A DNA stretch of 64,000 bases from CAVVEC01 sp963770485. Lineage in GTDB: Bacteria > Acidobacteriota > Terriglobia > Terriglobales > Acidobacteriaceae. The stretch covers positions 186,001-250,000 of the forward strand of contig CAVYPX010000009.1 in the NCBI GenBank assembly GCA_963770485.1, in the 5' to 3' direction. Positions within the stretch are counted from its first letter, which is position 1. The number at the start of each line of letters is the position of its first letter. Shown here one piece after another: positions 8,740 through 17,843 of this stretch. A program made the position numbers and the translations under genes. The notes under the pieces are model-generated. The model made no database searches and was not told the DNA's origin. It saw nothing but the letters and a program-made list of their open reading frames with translations.

Positions 8740-9834
8740 ATGGGCGCGACTGTTGCTTTCACCGACTTCGGGAGCCTCGCAGGAGCAGGTTTTCCCGACG
8801 TGAGCGAGATCGAAGACCAGCAACTTCATCTGGAAACACAAATCAGCTCCGAGCACTGCTTCGAGGGCATCGTCGGCCGGAGCCCAGCTCTGCAGAAAGT
8901 GCTGGAACAAGTGGCGATCGTTGCACCCACTGATTCCACCGTCCTGCTTCATGGAGAGACAGGCACAGGAAAGGAACTGATTGCCCACGCGATCCACAAA
9001 CTCAGCTCTCGCCGCGAACACGCCTACGTGCGCATGAACTGCGCCGCCATTCCTTCGGGACTGTTGGAAAGCGAACTGTTTGGCCACGAAAAAGGGGCCT
9101 TTACCGGCGCCCTGATGCAGAGAAAGGGTAGATTCGAGCTGGCGGATGGAGGCTCGCTATTTCTGGATGAGATCGGCGACATCAGTCTCGAACTGCAGCC
9201 GAAATTACTGCGCGCCATCCAGGAACAGGAGTTCGAGCGCCTCGGAAGCTCGAAGACGATTCAGGTCAATGTGCGGCTGATTGCTGCGACCCACCGCGAT
9301 CTCCGAGCCATGATTAAGGAGGAGAAGTTCCGCGAGGATCTTTTCTATAGATTCAATGTCTTCCCGATTGAGATCCCGCCACTGCGCGAACGGCGCGAGG
9401 ACATTCCTCTGCTGGTAAACTACTTTGCCTCAAAGCTATCTCGGCGGATGCGAAAGCAGATTAATTCGATATCAATGCAAGCAATGGAGATCCTGACGAA
9501 CTGTCCGTGGAAAGGCAACGTGCGGGAATTGGCAAACTTTATCGAACGCGCCGTCATTCTTACGCGCGGTGAGGAGTTAGAAGTGTCGATCGCCGAGCTT
9601 CGCTCTTCTTCGGAAATTGGTGTTGTCAGCAGTTCGATCTCTGGCTTTCGACGAGCGGAATCCAACGTAATCATCGACGCTCTGAGAGCCGCATCGGGAC
9701 GCATAGCAGGGAAGGGGGGAGCCGCCGAACGGCTCGGATTGAAGCGTACGACTCTGCAAAACAAAATTCGCCGGCTCGGAATCACCCGCTTCACTGCTGA
9801 TCCAAGGAGCAGGAACTTTCTTGGGAGCAGTTAG
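8740..9834 (+). CDS. sigma-54-dependent transcriptional activator lacking a sensor domain
   Basis: This 364-residue AAA+ activator remodels the sigma-54 RNA polymerase holoenzyme. Walker A is GETGTGKE (72-79), the sigma-54 contact loop is GAFTGA (119-124) and Walker B is LFLDEIGD around 140-146. RLIAATHRDL and FREDLFYRFNV give the sensor and arginine-finger regions. The C-terminus has a Fis-type helix-turn-helix (AAERLGLKRTTLQNKIRRLGI). The sequence is FhlA-like, but only about 40 residues precede the AAA+ domain, so no GAF or receiver input exists. GGGAGGAG precedes the ATG. It may be constitutive or controlled by a separate protein. Confidence 0.9.
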   Translation: MGATVAFTDFGSLAGAGFPDVSEIEDQQLHLETQISSEHCFEGIVGRSPALQKVLEQVAIVAPTDSTVLLHGETGTGKELIAHAIHKLSSRREHAYVRMNCAAIPSGLLESELFGHEKGAFTGALMQRKGRFELADGGSLFLDEIGDISLELQPKLLRAIQEQEFERLGSSKTIQVNVRLIAATHRDLRAMIKEEKFREDLFYRFNVFPIEIPPLRERREDIPLLVNYFASKLSRRMRKQINSISMQAMEILTNCPWKGNVRELANFIERAVILTRGEELEVSIAELRSSSEIGVVSSSISGFRRAESNVIIDALRAASGRIAGKGGAAERLGLKRTTLQNKIRRLGITRFTADPRSRNFLGSS

Positions 9835-10407
9835 AAGGAATTTTCTAGGGAGGCGGTTGCGCCAAAGCGGTACATCGCCTTTAGATTTTTGAGGCAAATC
9901 TCGGCAGGCTCAGATTTGTACAGCTTGGCTCCATTTTGGCTCCAATAAAGAGGTGCTCTACCGCCTCTGTTCATGACGCCGCGCTTCGGGTGACGCGCTA
10001 CCCATCCGATAATCTGCTTCCTCGTACAACCTAGGTAAAACTGGGTGAAGGAATGCCAGCAGCACCCTGGCCTACTGATACTAGTGATACCGTTTTTCTT
10101 GGAACTACAGGTCATTGCGTAGACTGTGGAGACTTCAGCCTGCGTTCCAATATGCTTGTAACCCGCACAAACATAGGGTACTATCGCGCAAGTGTAGGTG
10201 TGACCGCGAGTTGCAAGTGAGGGCCGAAAGAGAATCCCTCTCCCTCCGCCACTCCAATCCATGTCCCTCGCGGCGCCGGGATTTCCGAGATCACTTAAAG
10301 TGGTGATGGGATAGGTTCGGGTGCTCGTACGAGTGCTGCAAACGTTAGTGTCATAAGCAATCAGTTCCAACAGGCGCGACGGCCGGGTACAGCGACAACG
10401 CTCCTGC
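9835..10407. other. intergenic region, possibly decayed
   Basis: No recognisable gene. A reverse-strand frame (9831-10478) is open over the whole stretch, but its translation carries no family signature, has many rare residues and no ribosome-binding site. The region precedes a truncated TPR gene and may include its decayed 5' part. Confidence 0.4.
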
Positions 10408-10962
10408 GTGGTTGCCGCTCGGGTTGCGGGACGTCTTGATAGTGCCCGTTCGGATCCGCTTTCCCCGGTCATTGCCACGGACCTGGGAAAAGATTTATAT
10501 CTCGCCCGCCGCTATGACGAAGCCGTTGTCGAACTTCGTCGCGCACTGGAACTCGATCCTAACTTTGTTTCTGCACACAATTGGCTTTCAGACACCTTCC
10601 TGGAAAAAGGAATGTTCCCCGAGGCGGTTGCGGAGTTGGAGAAAACGAAGCCATTCAAAGAGGAACGAGTCTACATACGGCAGACGGCTTATCTATACGC
10701 CCGCATGGGACGACGAACCGAGGCAAAAACGGCGCTGGCAAAGTCGCTACAACTGTCGCAAGGGAAACCAGTCAGCTTGGGCGCGATGGCTCTCGTCTAC
10801 GCGGCATTGGGCGACCAGGATAAGGCATTCTTATGGCTGGACAAGGCTTATGCGCAGAAATCCACTTTTATGACTACGCTCAAGTACCGGTCCGTCTTCG
10901 ATCCCATTCGCTCCGACCCTCGTTTTAGCGACTTGGTCAGTCGCGTTGGGTTGCCGCAGTGA
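10408..10962 (+). pseudogene. C-terminal TPR part of a larger regulator, 5'-truncated
   Basis: The 184-residue frame starts at a GTG without a ribosome-binding site and reads directly into DPLSPVIATDLGKDLYLARRYDEA. It has about four TPR repeats and ends FDPIRSDPRFSDLVSRVGLP. That ending is characteristic of acidobacterial proteins with an N-terminal winged helix or Ser/Thr kinase domain followed by TPRs. No such N-terminal domain is found upstream in any frame. I infer a 3' remnant, though a freestanding TPR protein cannot be excluded. Confidence 0.55.
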
Positions 10963-11064
10963 ATCACGATGCTCCGTTCCTGGATCATCTGGGTTGTCGA
11001 AATGGCGGCCACCACAAGAGTGATGAGTCGCAGGAGAGCCTGATCTGCTGACCGGGACGCGCAC

Positions 11065-12636
11065 TCACCTTCCGGAATTCTCTTTCGAGTAAAGGAGAAT
11101 CTGCACTCCGAGAAAGTCCTTCTGCTCGACCATGCGGTAGGAGCCTGCCAGCAAGCCGGACAGTTCTGTGGCTCGGGAGTCCATCTGGCCCGAAGGAGTT
11201 CTCGCGTAGCTCAGCACCAGCCACGCACGCTCATGTCGCAGCAGCGTACGCTCCAACTGGGCGTCATCCGGCTTCTCAACAAAATCCAGAAATGTAATAC
11301 GGTCGGCGTGATGGGGATAAAGCACCAGAGGCCCAGCCGCAGTGGATCCCACGAGCGAATGATAGAACTCGTAGGGCATCCGGCCCATGGGGACGTGAAA
11401 CAATAACGCATCCCCGGGCTGGGCATGGCTGAGCAGATACTGGGTCGCAGACCGCCAGTCGTCGCGATGAATGTCAATATCTTGCCGGTAGCCGGAAACG
11501 GTCCCCTGAAAAGAGAGTACGAGAAAAAACAAAACAGCGGGCACGATGAGCCAGGCAGTGCGAAGGCGGGCGATGCCACGAGCTGCGAGCACACACAGGG
11601 CGGGCAAGCACGAAATGAAGTACCGCGGAACGAAGAGCGGTTTGGCCAACGACGCCCCAAGAACAACCAGGGGAGGAAAAACCAGCCAAAGCACAAGGAA
11701 GCGGTAACGCCACTGCTCCCAAGGGACCCGCCACGCTCTCTGTGCGGGCGAGAATGGGAGCAGCGCTGCCAGACCAGCCATCCCATATGCCAGCAGCAAC
11801 AGTGGCCCGCCGTTTCCCGTGAAATGCACCGCAAAAAGCCAGAGGTCTTTCAGTCCCGGCCGCTGCACCCAGCGCAGTGGACCTGCTCCGGTCGTGGCCA
11901 CGAATGCGGCAACGGGCGAAACTAAGAGTGCAACCCAGCGCCAATCTTTTCTGATCTGCGGGGGAATCTGTTCCCGGTCCAGAAAACGCAAAGACAACCA
12001 TTGCGCCAGCAAGAGCAGCCCGGAGAAAAAGTGAGCATAAACCGCGAGAACACTCGTGACAACATAAGCGATCCGGTTGCGGCGGGAAGGCTCGGCAAGA
12101 CTCTGCAGAAAATACCAACCGGAAAGCAGGCAAAGCAACACCATCAGCGGGTAGCTGCGCGCCTCCTGCGAATACTGGATGTGATAGGCATTGACGGCCA
12201 GCAGCGCGGCTGCGATCAGACCCACGCGCGAGTCAAACAAGCGGCGACCCAGCAAGTAGATGACCGGAATTGAAGCAACCGCAAAAAGGACGGAAAGCGT
12301 GCGCACACGGAATTCGCTGGCCCCCAGGTGCAACCAGGGATGGAGAAGAAGATAGTACAGCGACATGTTGGCTTCGCGACGCCACAGGATGCGCACGAAA
12401 TTGTACGCATCCAGGCGGGCAATCGCGACGCTGACTCCCTCGTCGAACCATAGAGATTTGGCGGCAAGCGAATGGAAACGCAGGACCGCGGCCAGACCGG
12501 TGATCCCAGCCAGCAGGCTTAGTTCCAGCGGCGATGCACGCCTCTGAGACCCGTTCAAAACGGACGGCGGTCCCACCGATCGCGGCTGAGCGGCATACGA
12601 ACGAGCGGCATCTGTTAGCTTCACGACGGACTTCAT
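11065..12636 (-). CDS. GT39/ArnT-like polyprenyl-sugar glycosyltransferase, membrane
   Basis: This 523-residue polytopic protein carries features of the PMT_2/ArnT family (GT-C fold), which move a sugar from a polyprenyl phosphate to lipid or protein on the periplasmic side. The first loop has LWFDEGVS, the acidic motif of the catalytic site, followed by SLYYLLLHPW and QYSQEARSYPLMVL. Ten or more hydrophobic segments follow, then a soluble C-terminal domain of about 130 residues (DWRSATQYLLSHAQPGDALLFH). The substrate cannot be read from the sequence. It is divergent from the secreted-protein gene at 12797, whose promoter shares the intergenic region. Confidence 0.85.
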   Translation of the reverse strand: MKSVVKLTDAARSYAAQPRSVGPPSVLNGSQRRASPLELSLLAGITGLAAVLRFHSLAAKSLWFDEGVSVAIARLDAYNFVRILWRREANMSLYYLLLHPWLHLGASEFRVRTLSVLFAVASIPVIYLLGRRLFDSRVGLIAAALLAVNAYHIQYSQEARSYPLMVLLCLLSGWYFLQSLAEPSRRNRIAYVVTSVLAVYAHFFSGLLLLAQWLSLRFLDREQIPPQIRKDWRWVALLVSPVAAFVATTGAGPLRWVQRPGLKDLWLFAVHFTGNGGPLLLLAYGMAGLAALLPFSPAQRAWRVPWEQWRYRFLVLWLVFPPLVVLGASLAKPLFVPRYFISCLPALCVLAARGIARLRTAWLIVPAVLFFLVLSFQGTVSGYRQDIDIHRDDWRSATQYLLSHAQPGDALLFHVPMGRMPYEFYHSLVGSTAAGPLVLYPHHADRITFLDFVEKPDDAQLERTLLRHERAWLVLSYARTPSGQMDSRATELSGLLAGSYRMVEQKDFLGVQILLYSKENSGR

Positions 12637-12697
12637 GGTATCGCGAATCGGCGGGCGCGGTGCGACGGAGCACTTGCCGGACTTTCTTTCCTACTAT

Positions 12698-12727
12698 TTG
12701 ACAAGGTGTAGCGAGTAAAGCCATAAT
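12698..12727 (+). promoter_or_regulatory. sigma-70 promoter for the secreted paralogue at 12797
   Basis: TTGACA (12698-12703) and CATAAT (12722-12727) are 18 bases apart, giving a 5' leader of about 63 bases before the ATG at 12797. It is one of the best vegetative promoter matches in the window. Confidence 0.6.
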
Positions 12728-12796
12728 CGCAATCCAAAGACCCTCGCCCCGTCCCCCGTCTGCGAGAGAGCGATACAAGCCCGGAAGGAGTTCGCC

Positions 12797-13528
12797 ATGC
12801 AAGAATCACAGCCCGCGAAAACCATTCGAACGCGTCCCACTGTGCGCCTGAATGCAAAGTTGGAAAAGCGTCTGTTTGCCTACGCAGCGGCGGGTAGTGC
12901 GGCGGGAGTGGGAATGCTGGCGTTGGCCCAACCTGCGGAGGGCAGGGTCATCTACACCAAAGCGCACCAGCAAATCGCCTCCGGTACTACCTTACACCTC
13001 GATCTGAATCAGGATGGCGTAACGGACTTCAATCTAAGAAACACCTATTTCGCCACTGGGACGCCCGGTACCGTCGTCGGTACCCTCTCGGTATTTCCCG
13101 CGGGGCAGGGCAACAGGATTTGGGGACACACGGCCTTTAAGCAAGGTTATGCATCGGCGCTCTACGCAGGCATCCGCGTGGGGCCGAAAGGACGGTTTCT
13201 GGCAGGTGCGGGGATTATGGCGGATACAGCCCTGCGCGCCTCAAGCTGTAGGGGACCCTGGGGGAATGTCAGCAACCGCTACCTCGGATTCAAGTTCGTT
13301 ATCAAGGGACAGGCACATTTCGGCTGGGCGCGGCTCAACGTGACCTGCAGCCATGGCACGCTCAGCCCGCTGCTGACCGGATACGCATACGAGACGATCG
13401 CTGATCGGCAAATCCTCACCGGCAAGGAGCGCGGAACCGATGAATCGGATAACTCACCTTCAGCCGCTTCGTCAGGCACTCTCGGGCGCTTGGCCCAGGG
13501 AGCCGGTAGGACGCAGCAGGACAGGTAG
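12797..13528 (+). CDS. exported protein of a four-member local family, copy 1
   Basis: The 243-residue protein has a basic N-terminus and then the family's hydrophobic segment AAGSAAGVGMLALAQPAEG (about 33-51), a signal peptide or anchor. A calcium-loop-like LDLNQDGVTDF follows near residue 72, then a beta-rich body with NRYLGFKFVIKGQAHFGWARL and TGYAYET. The tail is Ser-rich with LGRLAQG. Three relatives lie at 19-21.3 kb. The function is unknown. The GloVer repeat protein starts 28 bases downstream, suggesting an operon. GGAAGGAG precedes the ATG. Confidence 0.75.
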   Translation: MQESQPAKTIRTRPTVRLNAKLEKRLFAYAAAGSAAGVGMLALAQPAEGRVIYTKAHQQIASGTTLHLDLNQDGVTDFNLRNTYFATGTPGTVVGTLSVFPAGQGNRIWGHTAFKQGYASALYAGIRVGPKGRFLAGAGIMADTALRASSCRGPWGNVSNRYLGFKFVIKGQAHFGWARLNVTCSHGTLSPLLTGYAYETIADRQILTGKERGTDESDNSPSAASSGTLGRLAQGAGRTQQDR

Positions 13529-13556
13529 AGCGTTCGGCACAAAGGAGGATATTTTC

Positions 13557-14819
13557 ATGCGCGGTTCCTGGTTGTCTGCACCCCACAGGTTCTCGGTTCT
13601 GTGCCTCGGCCTGGCGTTGGCGCTTACCCCCGAAGTCTGGGCCGGTACCCACTGGAAAGTGCTGCATAACTTCTTGGATGGAACCGACGGGGCATTCCCA
13701 AACACAGTCGTCCTGGATCGTGCGGGTAATCTCTACGGCACAGCCCAGGAGGGTGGCGACCTCAACTGCATATACCCATATCAATATTACGGATGTGGAG
13801 TAGTTTTCGAAATGACGCGCTCTGGCAAAGGCGAGTGGCAAGAGCTTGTTCTCTATGCTTTCCACGGCGGCGCGGACGGAGGGCAACCTGTTGCCAATCT
13901 CGTCTTCGATACGTCTGGTAACCTCTACGGCACGACCTCCCTTGGAGGCACAGGCAGCTGTCAGCTGGGATGCGGAACGGTTTTTGAACTCTCTCCCAGT
14001 CAGAATGGTTGGACCGAAACCGTGCTGTACGACTTCCAGAATGGCTCCGACGGCGGGTTCCCCAGCGGACTGACGTTCGACGCATCGGGCAACCTCTTCG
14101 GTGTGAGTCAAGTTGACAGCTACGGGAGCGCGATTTTCGAGCTTGCTCCGCCTCAGCAAGAGGGAGGCTCCTGGACGGAAACGACACTCTACTCGCAGAG
14201 CTTCGGTACGTTCAGTCCCAATCTCGTCTTCGACAAGAAGGGACGCCTATACGATACTTCCCCCTTCAGTTCCCAAGGGTTCGGCATGGTGTTCGATCTG
14301 GGGCAGGTCGGCCCAAGCTGGCAGGAAACGGACGTTTTTGACTTCGAAGGCGGTGGCAACGGAGGCCAACCCGAGTCCGGAGTAATTCTCGACAACCGAG
14401 GACGGATGTACGGAACCGCGGTAGCGGGCGGAAATAACTGGGGCATCGCGTTTGAGCTGAAACGCTCACAGGGCCAATGGAAGCAAGTCATGCTGCACAA
14501 TTTCTGCAGCTGGAACAACTGCGCCGACGGCGCTTGGCCCTACGCCCCGCTCACATTCGATCAAAATGGCAACCTTTATGGCATGACGACAGAAGGTGGC
14601 ACGATAGACGGGGGCGGATGTAGCATCGGCTGTGGTGTGGTGTTCAAGCTGTCGCCCACGAAGACCGGTAAATGGACAGAGACCGTACTTTACAATTTTC
14701 ACGACGGATCGCTGGGTCAAGGTTCCGCTAACGGCCTAACCCTGGACGAAAAGGGTCATATCTACGGCACCACCGCCGGGCCGTCTTCCTTCGGCACGCT
14801 GTTTGAGGTAGCGCCTTAG
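13557..14819 (+). CDS. GloVer (TIGR03803) tandem-repeat secreted protein 1
   Basis: The start at 13557 follows AAAGGAGGA; a longer frame overlaps the preceding gene. A signal peptide (CLGLALALTPEVWA, cleaved near residue 30) precedes seven repeats built on GNLYGTTxxGG, alternating with VLYxF and GGTVFEL-type strands. These repeats define the Gloeobacter/Verrucomicrobia repeat family and are thought to form a beta-propeller. The 420-residue protein is probably periplasmic or on the cell surface. Its function is unknown; pairing with an upstream family member recurs at 20.6-22.6 kb. Confidence 0.85.
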   Translation: MRGSWLSAPHRFSVLCLGLALALTPEVWAGTHWKVLHNFLDGTDGAFPNTVVLDRAGNLYGTAQEGGDLNCIYPYQYYGCGVVFEMTRSGKGEWQELVLYAFHGGADGGQPVANLVFDTSGNLYGTTSLGGTGSCQLGCGTVFELSPSQNGWTETVLYDFQNGSDGGFPSGLTFDASGNLFGVSQVDSYGSAIFELAPPQQEGGSWTETTLYSQSFGTFSPNLVFDKKGRLYDTSPFSSQGFGMVFDLGQVGPSWQETDVFDFEGGGNGGQPESGVILDNRGRMYGTAVAGGNNWGIAFELKRSQGQWKQVMLHNFCSWNNCADGAWPYAPLTFDQNGNLYGMTTEGGTIDGGGCSIGCGVVFKLSPTKTGKWTETVLYNFHDGSLGQGSANGLTLDEKGHIYGTTAGPSSFGTLFEVAP

Positions 14820-15146
14820 TTTTCTCGGCCATTAAGCTACAGGACGAACAAGAGACAAAATATTCCGTCCACAATCAGGAGAGACCGCCGGGGACCGGTG
14901 GCCCTTCAAGCCCTCCTTCGACTTTGAGTGTTGGCCACGAGCAACGGGCAACTTCCCGCTGCCAATCCGGTCGGGCAAAACGGGGTGCTCGGAGGTCGCT
15001 AGAAGGAATATCGGCCCCGTCCGATCCATGGAACCTTGACAACCCTGTCCGCAAGCTCGAGTTCAAACTATTACACATGAGCGCAGCGAGCTGAGCCTAC
15101 GCCGAGCGACCCAGTTCTTGCTTCCCGGCGGTGACGCGTGCACACT
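14820..15146. other. intergenic region
   Basis: No gene recognised. A TTGACA at 15037 lacks a good -10. Nothing else stands out. Confidence 0.4.
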
Positions 15147-16394
15147 ATGGAATTCCCTATGTGGAACTTCAGAAGAGTGGCCGGTATTCTGAGTATCGGG
15201 TTGTTTCTAATCTATGGAGTCATCTTTTTTCAGTTGAGGCATCGGCTCGCCGAAGGATATTCCGATTTCATAAGTTTCTATACTGCGGGCAAGATTCTGC
15301 AGCGTGGCACCCCAAAGCAGCTCTACGATGTACATCTCCAGTACAAGATTCAACTCGAAGCCGCTCCAAATGTCGGGATTCGGCAAGGCGCGCTGCCATT
15401 TGTGCGGCCTGCATTTGAAGCCTGGATTTTTTGGCCGCTTGCGCACCTGTCCTATCGCACTGCTTTTGTGTTGTGGAGCGCATTCAACTGCGCCTGCCTG
15501 ATTCTCGCGACCCTCTGCTTGCGCAGGGAAATCCCGGAACTTCGCAAGCTTTCTGCTCTTCTGGTGGTTGCCTTGAGCCTGTCCTATTTCCCCGTATTTT
15601 TCACCATCCTGCAAGGTCAAGACTCGATCTTGCTCTTCTTGATATACGTAGTCGGTTATGGGGCGTTGCGCCGCCACCGGCAACTCCTGGGCGGTATGAC
15701 GCTGGGTCTTGGTATCTTCAAGTTTCCATTGCTCATTCCCTTCCTGGTTGCCTTTGCAGTGAAGAGAAAGCTTCGTGTTGTTCTCGGGTTTGCCCTGACT
15801 TCACTGATGCTCGCTGGCGTGTCGATTGCGACAGTCGGAATACCCGCCGCTCTGTATTATCCAAAGTATCTGCTGAGCATTGACAGCATCGCGCCGGGAG
15901 TCAATCGTCCTCAGGACATGCCGAATCTACGGGGGCTGTTGAGTGTATTGCCGCGGACACTATTGCCGCCTAAAGCGGAGGTGTTGCTTCTTCTGCTTTT
16001 GTCGATTCTGTTGCTTGGCTTTGTCGTTCGCAAATGGTCTCTCGCCTCTTCCGATCGTGGCGTAGTTTTCAATTTAGGTTTTGCGCTGAACGTTGTAGCC
16101 ACCGTGTTGGTCAGCTATCATTGCCATGCTTTCGATTTGTGCATATTGCTGTTGCCCATTGGTTTGGCAGTTGGACTCATTCTGTCGAATGAGCCGATCG
16201 CCCCTCAGGTGCGCAGGCTCCTGATTGGGGTGCTTTGCGCACTGATGTTCAGCCCACTGTACCTATTGATAATGTTTCCGGCGAACGCTCCAAGCTTCTT
16301 GGCCATACTCCTGATCGCCTTCGCCTTTGCGATCGGACTGACGATCTCAGACCTGCGGAAGAAATCGATTCATAGAGCGACCGTCACCGATTAG
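15147..16394 (+). CDS. GT87 (DUF2029) polyprenyl-mannosyltransferase-like membrane protein
   Basis: This protein of about 415 residues has 9-11 hydrophobic helices. The N-terminal loop reads YSDFISFYTAGKILQRGTPKQLYD, with an acidic residue and the family-typical DFxxFYxAG pattern, and later LLQGQDSILLFL-type motifs of GT87 (LQGQDS, LGIFKFPLLIPF). Members use polyprenyl-phosphate mannose, as in mycobacterial PimE. The ATG at 15147 is preferred over a GTG nine bases upstream. It lies among other GT-C enzymes and a DPM1-like synthase, which would make its donor. Confidence 0.8.
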   Translation: MEFPMWNFRRVAGILSIGLFLIYGVIFFQLRHRLAEGYSDFISFYTAGKILQRGTPKQLYDVHLQYKIQLEAAPNVGIRQGALPFVRPAFEAWIFWPLAHLSYRTAFVLWSAFNCACLILATLCLRREIPELRKLSALLVVALSLSYFPVFFTILQGQDSILLFLIYVVGYGALRRHRQLLGGMTLGLGIFKFPLLIPFLVAFAVKRKLRVVLGFALTSLMLAGVSIATVGIPAALYYPKYLLSIDSIAPGVNRPQDMPNLRGLLSVLPRTLLPPKAEVLLLLLLSILLLGFVVRKWSLASSDRGVVFNLGFALNVVATVLVSYHCHAFDLCILLLPIGLAVGLILSNEPIAPQVRRLLIGVLCALMFSPLYLLIMFPANAPSFLAILLIAFAFAIGLTISDLRKKSIHRATVTD

Positions 16395-16410
16395 GATTTC
16401 CAGTAGTGGG

Positions 16411-17733
16411 TCAGTTTGATCTGTCATCCCGAGCAAGCGTTCTTTGCGCAGCGAGGGATCCCCTGATTTTGCTCTTACTGAACGCGAGCATCTGAAATAC
16501 TGCAAAACTTGCAACCAGCATCATAAAGGGTTCGATTGGGTAACGATATCTTGCGTAAACGTCAGTCAGGTAATAGACCACCGGATATACAAGGATTGCA
16601 GCGACGATCGTAAGAACGCTTCCTTTTTTAACAGTGCGTAATGCCAGCGCCATACCAATCAGAGAAACCAGAGCCAGGAAACGGTAAAAGATGAAGAGTG
16701 GAGCAGTCTCTCCCTCGGCAAACCACCAGTACCGAAGTCGGTAGCACGCCTGGCGCAGAAACTGGGTACGGTTTTGAGAAATGAAATTTATTGCTTCTGT
16801 CCTTCGTTGCGCCAGGTAAGAAATCTCACCAAGCGCACGATAACGTTCTCGCTCGCCCTCATTGTCAGCCGGTCCGGCCCCAAACTGGATTCTGCCGGTT
16901 CCGCCCTCGTGATTACCCACCCAGAGCTCCTCTCCGAAGTTGCTGCGCACTGGAAAAACCGCGCCAAATTCCTGCCAGTTTCGCAGCAACCAGGGGCATA
17001 CCACGAGAGCTGAAACAACCAGGATGGTGGCAATCGCCTTCCCTGGAAGATGCAGTGGCTTCCTAAGATAGGGGCAGAGCAGGAAGACTGGCATTACTGA
17101 GAGCAGTGCGGTATTCGTCAGAGCAGCAATTCCCCAAAGCACACCTATGGCTATTTGGGTTGAAACCCGAGCGTGTGGCAAATCCAGGCATAAATAGCAG
17201 AGGGAGGTGAGCAGCAAACCAGACAGAGCAGTCTCCCACACGAATAACCCGGGAATCACAATCGCGTATGGGAACAGCGCCCATCCCCAGCTTGCCCCAA
17301 CGGCAACACTTTCATCAAAGGCTTGTCTTGCGATACGGTAGATGGGAATACACGTCAGCGCCGAGAATATGGCCTGCATCGTCAGAATTGACAGCGCTGC
17401 CAAATTCGATTTTGAACCTAGCGCCCGGAATATTGTGGCGACCAGATAGGGATACACTGGAGGTATCCAAGCAGTGGGACCGCTCGGGACTCCGAATGGG
17501 GAGCTAAAGCCTCGATGGCTTGCGATAGAGGCGGCAATATTAATGATTTCCGGGCCTGACTTCCATAGCGGGGATCGTTCATTCATCGGCCACTGTTGAA
17601 CTATGACCAAGGCCGCTAGCCGGACGCAAAAAGCAACAAGACAAATAAAGCGAAGCGAATGAATACTCCGAGCGCGAACCCGTAGTCCAACACGCGAATT
17701 TGTCGACTGAACCTCTGGGTTTTTGTTTTTCAT
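16411..17733 (-). CDS. GT39-like membrane glycosyltransferase
   Basis: The start at 17733 (MKNKNPEV) is chosen because the longer frame would run about 100 bases into the upstream GT2 gene. The 440-residue protein has some ten hydrophobic helices, a first loop with SGPEIINIAASIASHRGFSSPFG and PTAWIPPVYPYLVA, and a C-terminal soluble loop with LWVGNHEGG. The arrangement resembles the PMT_2/ArnT superfamily, but the classic DE pair is replaced by PE. The donor is probably a polyprenyl-linked sugar. It follows the DPM1-like gene on the same strand with a 110-base gap. Confidence 0.75.
   Translation of the reverse strand: MKNKNPEVQSTNSRVGLRVRARSIHSLRFICLVAFCVRLAALVIVQQWPMNERSPLWKSGPEIINIAASIASHRGFSSPFGVPSGPTAWIPPVYPYLVATIFRALGSKSNLAALSILTMQAIFSALTCIPIYRIARQAFDESVAVGASWGWALFPYAIVIPGLFVWETALSGLLLTSLCYLCLDLPHARVSTQIAIGVLWGIAALTNTALLSVMPVFLLCPYLRKPLHLPGKAIATILVVSALVVCPWLLRNWQEFGAVFPVRSNFGEELWVGNHEGGTGRIQFGAGPADNEGERERYRALGEISYLAQRRTEAINFISQNRTQFLRQACYRLRYWWFAEGETAPLFIFYRFLALVSLIGMALALRTVKKGSVLTIVAAILVYPVVYYLTDVYARYRYPIEPFMMLVASFAVFQMLAFSKSKIRGSLAAQRTLARDDRSN
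16420..16467. repeat. half-copy of the CATCCCGAGC dispersed repeat
   Basis: TGTCATCCCGAGCAAGCG followed by GCAGCGAGGGATCCC overlaps the 3' end of the gene at 16411-17733 and supplies its last codons and stop. Fuller copies occur at 24566, 46816 and 63729. Confidence 0.55.
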
Positions 17734-17843
17734 CGATAGACCACGCACACAGAGCATTTGCTCAGAGATCGGCCGCAAGCGCGATTTCAAACCGCTTTGT
17801 TCGGCGTTGATTCCTGGCTGTTCAGAGTCGATGAAGTACCGAG

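Noticed and set aside
9831..10478. 215-codon reverse frame in a gene-poor stretch
   Set aside because: No recognisable domain or ribosome-binding site; composition is not protein-like over most of its length. A small real gene near its end cannot be excluded.
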